A stretch of DNA of 50,239 bases, taken from contig JBLMZJ010000122.1 in assembly GCA_050258735.1 (NCBI GenBank), positions 1 through 50,239 of the forward strand, given 5' to 3'. The notes beneath the pieces are model-generated. The model was not told the origin of the DNA, ran no database searches, and saw only the letters and a program-made list of their open reading frames with translations. This stretch comes from Syntrophomonas_A sp050258735 (GTDB lineage: Bacteria; Bacillota; Syntrophomonadia; Syntrophomonadales; Syntrophomonadaceae). The translations under genes were made by a program, and so were the position numbers. Positions within the stretch are counted from its first letter, which is position 1. The number at the start of each line of letters is the position of its first letter. This document shows, piece by piece, positions 9,501 to 15,598 of this stretch.

Positions 9501-10040
9501 ATGGAGTTTAAGGGATCCAAGACGGAACAAAACCTGCTGGCTGCTTTTGCGGGTGAATCACAGGCCCGTAATAAATATACCTATTGGGCCAGCAAGGCCG
9601 ACAAAGAAGGCTTCAGGCAAATCGCCGCCATCTTCCTGGAGACTGCTGAAAATGAAAAAGAACATGCCAAGCTCTTCTATAAATTCCTCATTGGCGGTGA
9701 AATCGCCGACACCGAAGCAAACCTGCTGGCGGCAGCCATGGGTGAGAACGAAGAACATACCAGGCTATACCCGGAATTTGAAAGGATCGCCCGGGAAGAA
9801 GGCTTTGGCCAGATAGCCGATATATTCAAAGAGGTAGCTGAAGTTGAGGAAGAGCATGAGAAAAGGTATCGTAAACTGTTGGCCAATGTAACCAACAAGA
9901 CTGTATTCAAAAAAGCCCAACCGGTCAAATGGAGATGCCGAAACTGCGGTTATGTACATGAAGGCACTGAACCCCCGGAGAAATGTCCGGCCTGTGCTCA
10001 TCCCAAAGATTATTATGAAGTGGCAGCGGAAAACTTCTAG
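9501..10040 (+). CDS. rbr: Rubrerythrin
   Basis: This 179-residue protein is a non-haem iron peroxidase that reduces hydrogen peroxide in the cytoplasm of anaerobes. The N-terminal ferritin-like domain (about 1-140) carries the diiron ligands, visible as E-x6-Y-type helices with NEKEHAK and EVEEEHEKRY motifs. The C-terminal rubredoxin domain has the two Cys pairs CRNCGY and CPACAH that bind one iron. Length and domain order are typical of the family. The start has a GGGGAGG site, and a strong hairpin terminator follows directly. In vivo it would need an NADH-rubredoxin reductase, which is not in this window. Confidence 0.96.
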   Translation: MEFKGSKTEQNLLAAFAGESQARNKYTYWASKADKEGFRQIAAIFLETAENEKEHAKLFYKFLIGGEIADTEANLLAAAMGENEEHTRLYPEFERIAREEGFGQIADIFKEVAEVEEEHEKRYRKLLANVTNKTVFKKAQPVKWRCRNCGYVHEGTEPPEKCPACAHPKDYYEVAAENF

Positions 10041-10045
10041 AAGCT

Positions 10046-10081
10046 AAAACACCGGGTGGCCAAAAAGTCACCCGGTGTTTG
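10046..10081 (+). terminator. Rubrerythrin terminator
   Basis: AACACCGGGTG (10048-10058) pairs with CACCCGGTGTT (10069-10079) around a 10-base loop, followed by a few T. It lies just after the rbr stop. Confidence 0.85.
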
Positions 10082-10100
10082 CTGAGGGCAGGTGTAAAAC

Positions 10101-10301
10101 ATGAGTATCGTAGATAGGATCTATCTGATAATAACCGGATTTGTATATATAATCGGAGCTGGTATGATCGCTGACTATATGGGGGAACATGTTGCATACT
10201 TCTTAAATGGCAATATCGCTGTCAATGCTGTTGTTTACGGCGGGTTGTTATTACTTTTTATCATCAGCCTCATCAAGACCATTCAAATCCAAAAGCGTTA
10301 A
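10101..10301 (+). CDS. Small two-span membrane protein
   Basis: A 66-residue protein with two hydrophobic helices (about 7-27 and 38-60) and a basic tail (KTIQIQKR). A GAGGGCAGG site precedes the ATG. The opening MSIVDRIYLII is reminiscent of the N-terminus of AmaP-type alkaline-shock membrane anchors, but the soluble domain of that family is absent, so this may be a truncated relative or unrelated. It lies beyond the rbr terminator, so it probably relies on readthrough or an unseen promoter. Confidence 0.55.
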   Translation: MSIVDRIYLIITGFVYIIGAGMIADYMGEHVAYFLNGNIAVNAVVYGGLLLLFIISLIKTIQIQKR

Positions 10302-10332
10302 TATATCTTAACAACGAAAAGGCGGATATGGC

Positions 10333-10440
10333 CGCTCCTTGCCAATCATGGCACCGCGGCACTAGTCCATCCCTGGACGTCCGCATCGCTCCTGCGCCGT
10401 CCTGGCGCCCGCGATACTAGGCCATCCGTGGCCGTCGGAA
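10333..10440. repeat. Two tandem 54-bp units, each with two hairpins
   Basis: Unit 1 (10333-10386) and unit 2 (10387-10440) both begin CGCTCCT and share CCGCG-x3-ACTA in the middle. In each, a first stem (TGCC/GGCA or GCGCC/GGCGC) precedes the shared core and a second stem (GTCC/GGAC or GGCC/GGCC) follows it. The stem bases differ between units but stay complementary, which points to selection on structure. It lies between the 10301 stop and the speB terminator. Confidence 0.75.
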
Positions 10441-10494
10441 TCTGCCCCTACCACAACTTTTTCCGGAGCCCAATCGGAGGTCACAAAATGCAAC

Positions 10495-10524
10495 ATGGGG
10501 TAGTACATCATTATACTACCCCAT
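10495..10524 (-). terminator. Hairpin downstream of speB
   Basis: ATGGGGTAGTA (10495-10505) pairs with TACTACCCCAT (10514-10524). This perfect 11-bp stem lies about 75 bases after the speB stop. The flanking T-rich sequence is better on the plus strand, so it may serve both directions. Confidence 0.6.
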
Positions 10525-10530
10525 TGATTT

Positions 10531-10559
10531 ATCTGTGTATCATCTGTGTCCATCTGTGT
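10531..10559. repeat. Three ATCTGTGT direct repeats
   Basis: ATCTGTGT occurs at 10531, 10542 and 10552, about one helical turn apart, with a related AATCTGTGG at 10573. A similar pair (ATCTGCGT) lies at 21169-21186. Confidence 0.7.
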
Positions 10560-10596
10560 TAAAATTCTTACTAAATCTGTGGTCAACCCGTTCACA

Positions 10597-11460
10597 CTAG
10601 AACGCAAGCAATGCTTCGCGCAGTATCTTGGCCCCCAGGATCGACGTATTATCACCCTGTTCATAGGGGGGTGATATCTCCACCATATCAAAGCCAACGA
10701 TGTGCAGCTGGGCCAGGTCGCGTAAAGCGAAAAGCAGATCCCGTGAGCTTACGCCACCAGCCTCCGGAGTCCCGGTGCCGGGGGCAAAAGCCGGGTCCAG
10801 GACATCTATATCCAGACTAAGGTAAACAGGCCTTGAGCCTACCAGCTGCTTCACTTCTTCCAGGGCATCGAGAAATCTATCCAGGTAAAGATAGGTCTTC
10901 TCCCTGGCAAAAAGCAGCTCATCCATGGTCCCGGAACGAATACCCAATTGAAAAAGCCTCTTTTCTCCCAGCTCCTCAACTACATATCTCATCACCGAGG
11001 CATGTGAAAACATATCTCCCAGATAACCCTCCCGCAGGTCGGCATGGGCATCCATCTGTATTACTGCCAGCTCCGGGTAAAAGCGATGGTAGGCCTGGAT
11101 GAGCGGCAGGGAAACCAGGTGTTCCCCGCCAATGCAAAAGAGCTTTTTTTCCTGATCTAATAATAATGAAGCTATCTGATTTATGCGCTTCAGACTTTCT
11201 GTCACATTTCCAAAAGGCAGAATGATATCGCCAGCATCCCCGAATTCTATTTCCTCCAGTGATTTATCCTGGTAAATGCTGTATTCCTCGATCCCCTCCG
11301 ATACCTCCCGGACCCGGTAGGGCGCCAAGCGGGTGCCCGGACGAAAACTAGTGGTAGTATCCATGGGTATCCCCAGGATGATTTTGGTACAGCATTCTAT
11401 ATCACTGGAACTGGCCATAAACTTTGCCCTGGCATCCAGGTATTCCAACGGGTAGTCCAT
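10597..11460 (-). CDS. speB: Agmatinase
   Basis: This 287-residue ureohydrolase converts agmatine to putrescine and urea with two Mn ions. Metal-binding motifs are visible in order: GGEH, DAHADLR and SLDIDVLDPAFAPGTGTPE. Family knowledge gives the reaction; neighbours strengthen it, since pdaD makes agmatine and speE uses putrescine. I chose the ATG at 11460, one base after the speE stop (TAAC-ATG), because its N-terminus aligns with other bacterial SpeB proteins. An in-frame ATG at 11472 overlaps speE. Translation is probably coupled to speE. It is the last gene of the polyamine operon. Confidence 0.95.
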   Translation of the reverse strand: MDYPLEYLDARAKFMASSSDIECCTKIILGIPMDTTTSFRPGTRLAPYRVREVSEGIEEYSIYQDKSLEEIEFGDAGDIILPFGNVTESLKRINQIASLLLDQEKKLFCIGGEHLVSLPLIQAYHRFYPELAVIQMDAHADLREGYLGDMFSHASVMRYVVEELGEKRLFQLGIRSGTMDELLFAREKTYLYLDRFLDALEEVKQLVGSRPVYLSLDIDVLDPAFAPGTGTPEAGGVSSRDLLFALRDLAQLHIVGFDMVEISPPYEQGDNTSILGAKILREALLAF

Positions 11461-11461
11461 G

Positions 11462-12292
11462 TTATTCACCATTCTTAAGTATATTCTGGACGAAGCCTGG
11501 AAGCTTGAAGGCAGCCTGGTGCAACTCGGGCGTATAATAACGGCCGGATTTTACGTTCACGTTTTTCAGGGATTCAGGATCGTGGGTCTTCGAACCAACA
11601 GTAAAACTCCACAATCCGCTGGGATAGGTAGGGATATTGGCCAGATACAGCTTGGTGATAGGAAAAAACTGCTTGATCCCGCCGTAGGCCATCTTTATTA
11701 CATCATCATTGAAGAAGGGCGATTCGCTTTGCACCACCAAGATACCGTCCTCTTTCAGAGCATTGAAACAGTCCTGGTAAAAACCCGGCGAAAACAGTTC
11801 CACGGCCGGACCGACCGGTTCGGTGGAGTCAACCAGAATGACATCGAAGGTATTTTTATGATCTTTCACATACTGGATACCATCGGCGATCACTACCTCT
11901 GCACCAGGTTCACTGAAAGAACAGGAAAGGTCCGGGAAAAAATCCCGGGCCGCCTGGACTACCCGGTCATCGATCTCCACCAGAACTCCACGTTTAACCG
12001 CCGGATGCCTGACTACCTCCCGCAAGCTCCCTCCGTCGCCACCGCCTATGATAAGTACCTGCTCAGGACTGGGATGAGAGTTCAAAGCCACCTGGCTGAT
12101 CATCTCGTGATAAACAAATTCGTCTTTCTCAGTAGTCTGAACCATGCCATCCAGCAGCAGCATCCTGCCAAATTGCTCAGTCACTACTACAGACAGATGC
12201 TGAAACTCGGTTTGTTCTGTTCTCAGCGTTTCGCTGATCTTGCAGCTGAAACCCAGAGCCGGAGTTTGATATTCAGTAACCCATAGTTCCAA
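11462..12292 (-). CDS. speE: Spermidine synthase
   Basis: A cytoplasmic aminopropyltransferase of 276 residues that joins putrescine and decarboxylated S-adenosylmethionine to give spermidine. The Rossmann glycine loop is GGGDGG, and the substrate loop carries DSTEPVGPA. The N-terminal beta domain has the family pattern TEQTEFQHL. The start is a TTG at 12292: an AAGGAGGAG site lies 6 bases before it and the resulting ELWVTEYQT opening matches SpeE of Bacillus. An in-frame ATG at 12310 lies upstream of that site and is therefore unlikely. No speD (AdoMet decarboxylase) is present here. The product may instead act on a related substrate, but spermidine synthase is the best reading. Confidence 0.95.
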   Translation of the reverse strand: MELWVTEYQTPALGFSCKISETLRTEQTEFQHLSVVVTEQFGRMLLLDGMVQTTEKDEFVYHEMISQVALNSHPSPEQVLIIGGGDGGSLREVVRHPAVKRGVLVEIDDRVVQAARDFFPDLSCSFSEPGAEVVIADGIQYVKDHKNTFDVILVDSTEPVGPAVELFSPGFYQDCFNALKEDGILVVQSESPFFNDDVIKMAYGGIKQFFPITKLYLANIPTYPSGLWSFTVGSKTHDPESLKNVNVKSGRYYTPELHQAAFKLPGFVQNILKNGE

Positions 12293-12364
12293 GTTTGACT
12301 CCTCCTTCATCAAACAGCTGGGACAGTCTTACTTCCCTGCCCGTAGCATCAGATTATCTTGTCC

Positions 12365-12823
12365 TTAATACCATAACGGAACTGCGGCAAAAGCGCAGCC
12401 AATCTCCTTAACCACGTGTTCACAGGACGCTACCTTTATTTCGTCCAATTTGATTTCGCGCATATCAAAGGCTTCTTCTACCATGGCAATGACCTTTTCC
12501 TGGGCCTCTTCCCTGCTGCATACTCCCTCGAATTCCATGATGACGCCAAAGCTGTTCTTTTTGATACCCACGCCGACCGCCGCGGCGATTTTTTCGCCGG
12601 GGTTGGAACTGATGATAAACCCGTAGGCGATGGGGAGCAGAGATCCCGGAGGGATCACCAGGTCAGGTTCATATTCACAACCTGGAGGCAGTATACTGCT
12701 GACTCTTAGTAGATTTGTATTTCCCACGCGGGCTTTAAGCAATGCACCATCAAAGGCGGTCAATTCACTTTTACCTTCGGCGCAAGCAGCGGTGAGAAAG
12801 AACTTCTTGGGCAACGGTAACAA
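12365..12823 (-). CDS. pdaD: Pyruvoyl-dependent arginine decarboxylase
   Basis: A 152-residue proenzyme that cleaves itself between two serines to create a pyruvoyl cofactor, then converts arginine to agmatine. The cleavage site is visible as RVSSILPPG (Ser-Ser near residues 42-43). The ending EIGCAFAAVPLWY matches archaeal PdaD. The start is taken as TTG at 12823, since GGAGG lies 8 bases before it; the GTG at 12832 overlaps that site. It is the first gene of pdaD-speE-speB, giving a full arginine-to-spermidine route. PdaD is best known from archaea and occurs in some anaerobic bacteria. Confidence 0.94.
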   Translation of the reverse strand: MLPLPKKFFLTAACAEGKSELTAFDGALLKARVGNTNLLRVSSILPPGCEYEPDLVIPPGSLLPIAYGFIISSNPGEKIAAAVGVGIKKNSFGVIMEFEGVCSREEAQEKVIAMVEEAFDMREIKLDEIKVASCEHVVKEIGCAFAAVPLWY

Positions 12824-12861
12824 ATGTAACACCTCCAGATATTTTCACGGACAACAGATTA

Positions 12862-12889
12862 ATTATATCCAAAACCCGATGAAATTCAA
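12862..12889 (-). promoter_or_regulatory. Promoter of the pdaD-speE-speB operon
   Basis: On the minus strand TTGAAT (12884-12889), a 16-base spacer and TATAAT (12862-12867) precede pdaD by about 40 bases. The rest of the 12824-13180 gap holds the gdhA1 control region. Confidence 0.6.
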
Positions 12890-13005
12890 GAAGTATCCTA
12901 TATTCTAATTATTTTTTAGCCGCTTTTATGGGCAAATTACTATAGAAAAGTTAGTAGTTGGTCATCTTAACCATTAACTGCCCAAATCAAACTTAAATCG
13001 ATCCT

Positions 13006-13019
13006 ATTGTATACAATTT
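13006..13019 (+). promoter_or_regulatory. Nitrogen-type box upstream of gdhA1
   Basis: ATTGTATACAAT is a perfect 12-bp palindrome. TGTATACAATTT (13008-13019) matches the box found at gdhA2, nuoE, carA and the ANTAR gene in 11 of 12 positions, but lies further upstream of the promoter. A weaker TGTATTCC at 13032-13039 sits at the usual spacing. Confidence 0.4.
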
Positions 13020-13060
13020 TGTGTTCAAAAATGTATTCCGTATAATGAAACGCCATTCCA

Positions 13061-13089
13061 TTGACACGCATTGACTCGGTAGATATAAT
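13061..13089 (+). promoter_or_regulatory. Sigma-A promoter of gdhA1
   Basis: TTGACA (13061-13066), a 17-base spacer and TATAAT (13084-13089): a consensus promoter about 90 bases before the start codon. Another TATAAT at 13041 has only a poor -35. Confidence 0.8.
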
Positions 13090-13180
13090 CAAATTGCGAG
13101 GCATTTTGGAAATACATTTCACATCATGGAATATTGTTTCCGATGCTCGACATAAATCCTAATGAGGGGATGGGAACATA

Positions 13181-14515
13181 ATGTCATCATATGTACAAAA
13201 CGTAATCCAAAAGGTCATTGACAGAAACCCCAACGAACCTGAGTTCCATCAAGCCATCAAGGAAGTCCTTGAATCATTGGAACCCGCCCTGGAGCGCCAC
13301 CCGGAATTTGAGCAAGCTGGGATTTTAGAGCGGCTTACTGAACCGGAAAGACAAGTTATTTTCCGGGTCCCCTGGGTCGACGACAAGGGTAAGGTACAGG
13401 TCAATCGCGGCATGCGTATCCAGTTCAACAGTGCTATCGGCCCTTACAAAGGCGGATTGAGATTGCACCCCACAGTTTACCCGGGCATTATCAAGTTCTT
13501 GGGTTTTGAGCAGATCTTCAAGAATTCCCTGACCGGTCTCCCCATCGGCGGAGGCAAGGGTGGCAGTGATTTTGATCCCAAAGGTAAATCAGATATGGAA
13601 GTTATGAGATTCTGCCAGAGCTTTATGACCGAGCTCTATAGACATGTTTCGGCAGATATAGATGTCCCGGCTGGTGATATTGGCGTAGGTGGAAGGGAAA
13701 TCGGGTTCCTATTCGGCCAGTATAAGAGAATCACCGCCCTGCATGAGGGTGTTCTCACCGGCAAGGGATTGGTTTATGGCGGCAGTCTGGTGCGGACCGA
13801 GGCAACCGGTTATGGTCTGGTCTATTTGGTAGACGAAATGATTCGCGACAAAGGCAAGTCGTTCGACGGCGCCACAGTTGTTATCTCCGGTTCAGGCAAT
13901 GTTGCCATCTACGCTACTGAAAAAGTCCACCAGTTAGGCGGTAAGGTTGTAGCCCTGAGTGATTCCTCCGGTTACATCTATGATAAAGACGGCATCAATC
14001 TGGACACAGTCAAACGCATCAAGGAAGTTGAAAGAGGCCGGATCAAGGAATACGTTAATTACCATCCGGCTGCTGAATACCATGAAGGCACTGGCATCTG
14101 GAATATCAAATGCGATGTCGCACTGCCTTGTGCTACTCAGAATGAACTCAAGGGATCTGATGCTGAGATCCTGGTGAAGAATGGCTGCTATGCCGTTGGT
14201 GAGGGTGCCAATATGCCCTGTACTCCGGAAGCGGTAGATATCTTCCTAAAGAATAAGGTGATGTTTGCTCCAGGCAAAGCTGCCAATGCAGGCGGCGTCG
14301 CCACCTCTGCGCTGGAGATGTCACAGAACAGCATGCGTTATAATTGGACCTTTGAGGAAGTGGATGCCAAACTCAAAGATATCATGGTATCCATCTACCG
14401 TAATGCCAGCGAAACCGCACGGGAATACGGACACGAAGATAATCTGGTGGTAGGAGCCAATATCGCCGGATTCTTAAAGGTAGCCAATGCAATGCTAGCT
14501 CAGGGAGTAGTATAG
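13181..14515 (+). CDS. gdhA: Glutamate dehydrogenase 1 (hexameric, NADP-type loop)
   Basis: A 444-residue cytoplasmic enzyme that interconverts 2-oxoglutarate plus ammonia and glutamate. The N-terminal substrate domain holds the catalytic lysine region (GLPIGGGKGGSDFDPKGKSD, about residue 125). The Rossmann domain has GSGNVA followed by a SDSSG loop, the arrangement seen in NADP-dependent biosynthetic enzymes such as E. coli GdhA. Length is typical for the hexameric class. The ATG follows GAGGGGATGGGA. It has its own consensus promoter and a strong terminator, so it is probably monocistronic. A second copy lies at 18592-19929. Coenzyme preference is inferred from the loop only. Confidence 0.96.
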   Translation: MSSYVQNVIQKVIDRNPNEPEFHQAIKEVLESLEPALERHPEFEQAGILERLTEPERQVIFRVPWVDDKGKVQVNRGMRIQFNSAIGPYKGGLRLHPTVYPGIIKFLGFEQIFKNSLTGLPIGGGKGGSDFDPKGKSDMEVMRFCQSFMTELYRHVSADIDVPAGDIGVGGREIGFLFGQYKRITALHEGVLTGKGLVYGGSLVRTEATGYGLVYLVDEMIRDKGKSFDGATVVISGSGNVAIYATEKVHQLGGKVVALSDSSGYIYDKDGINLDTVKRIKEVERGRIKEYVNYHPAAEYHEGTGIWNIKCDVALPCATQNELKGSDAEILVKNGCYAVGEGANMPCTPEAVDIFLKNKVMFAPGKAANAGGVATSALEMSQNSMRYNWTFEEVDAKLKDIMVSIYRNASETAREYGHEDNLVVGANIAGFLKVANAMLAQGVV

Positions 14516-14555
14516 TATATCTTTATACTATTTCAAGCATGTGCCAACTGCGATG

Positions 14556-14596
14556 GCAAAGGACGCCAGGGGTAATACCTGGTGTCCTTTGCTTTA
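14556..14596 (+). terminator. gdhA1 terminator
   Basis: GCAAAGGACGCCAGG (14556-14570) pairs with CCTGGTGTCCTTTGC (14578-14592) with one G-T pair, followed by TTT. A 15-bp stem is very stable. Confidence 0.9.
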
Positions 14597-14613
14597 AACC
14601 TGGCAACTGGGGT

Positions 14614-14643
14614 TTGACAATCATTTTTATACTTAAGTAGAAT
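14614..14643 (+). promoter_or_regulatory. Promoter of the IclR-family gene
   Basis: TTGACA (14614-14619), 18-base spacer, TAGAAT (14638-14643), about 45 bases before the start codon. Confidence 0.7.
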
Positions 14644-14689
14644 AAAGTAGCTAATTATATTCAATGATCTTCTCGAAAATGGAAGGAGA

Positions 14690-15523
14690 ATGAAGCCGAT
14701 CATGCGTGACAGCGATGATGTTCAGGAAAAACTGAAGGAAGTCGGCGATGACAGCAAATCGGTTCAATCCGTAGACCGGGCTCTTTTTATATTGGAGGCC
14801 CTGGCCGAGGCAACACGTCCTCTTCATCTCGCGGAACTGGTGCAGATGGTTAAACTGAAGCCCAGTACAGTCCATCGTTTGCTGGGCACATTAATAAAAC
14901 ATGATTTCGTGGAACAGGACGACCGCAGCTGTTACAAACTCTCTATGAAAATGTATTATATGGGCAATTCCGCTACCTATGCAGTCGACATAAAGGAATT
15001 GGCTCACCCGGTGATGCAGGAATTGTTGGATAGATATAACGAAACAGTCAATCTGGCTATTCTTGATCGCGGTGAAGTAGTATATATTGACCAGCTCGAG
15101 TCCAACAATATAGTTATTGTCAGGATGTTTGCCCGAGTGGGAAATCGTGGACCGGCTTATTGTACCGGCTCGGGAAAGGTCCTGCTGTCTGGTTTGAACA
15201 AAGAGGAGTTTTCCAGATACCTGAAAAATGTTGCCTTGCGGGGATTTACCAATGATACTATCACTGATCCCATGAGTCTTTCCCGTGAATTGGATCGGAT
15301 AAGGGAAAATGGCTATGCTCTGGACCTGGGAGAACGTGACGAGGGCGTAGGTTGTGTGGCAGCCCCCATCAAGAACCGGGAAGGCATAGTGGTTGCTGCT
15401 CTTAGCGTCTCCGGTCCGATCATGCGAATGACTGCTCCATTCCTCAGCAGCCAATTAGCCCCAGTCCTCATCACTTATGCAGATAAGATATCAACCAAGC
15501 TGGGCTATTCCGGCCAGGCGTGA
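14690..15523 (+). CDS. IclR-family transcriptional regulator
   Basis: A 277-residue regulator with an N-terminal winged helix-turn-helix (about 25-90, including LHLAELVQMVKLKPSTVHRL) and a C-terminal GAF-like effector domain (about 105-265) containing the family pattern AYCTGSGKVLLSGL. IclR proteins bind small metabolites and repress or activate catabolic genes. The effector here is unknown. It follows gdhA1 and its terminator and has its own promoter, so a role in glutamate metabolism is suggested only by position. The ATG at 14690 is very close to GGAAGGAG; the ATG at 14702 is an alternative start with a longer spacing. Confidence 0.92.
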   Translation: MKPIMRDSDDVQEKLKEVGDDSKSVQSVDRALFILEALAEATRPLHLAELVQMVKLKPSTVHRLLGTLIKHDFVEQDDRSCYKLSMKMYYMGNSATYAVDIKELAHPVMQELLDRYNETVNLAILDRGEVVYIDQLESNNIVIVRMFARVGNRGPAYCTGSGKVLLSGLNKEEFSRYLKNVALRGFTNDTITDPMSLSRELDRIRENGYALDLGERDEGVGCVAAPIKNREGIVVAALSVSGPIMRMTAPFLSSQLAPVLITYADKISTKLGYSGQA

Positions 15524-15598
15524 CCGGAGACCCGCTGCTGTTTAGCCGGGCCGCCTACCTATAGCAAGCCTAAAATGTTATACTCCCACCTTTATTCT

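Noticed and set aside
10333..10559. CRISPR array
   Set aside because: There are only two 54-bp units without spacers and short direct repeats without regular unique spacers; no cas genes are present.
10362..10697. A 111-codon minus-strand frame over the hairpin repeats and the end of speB
   Set aside because: It covers structured repeats and a terminator, overlaps speB in another frame and resembles no protein.
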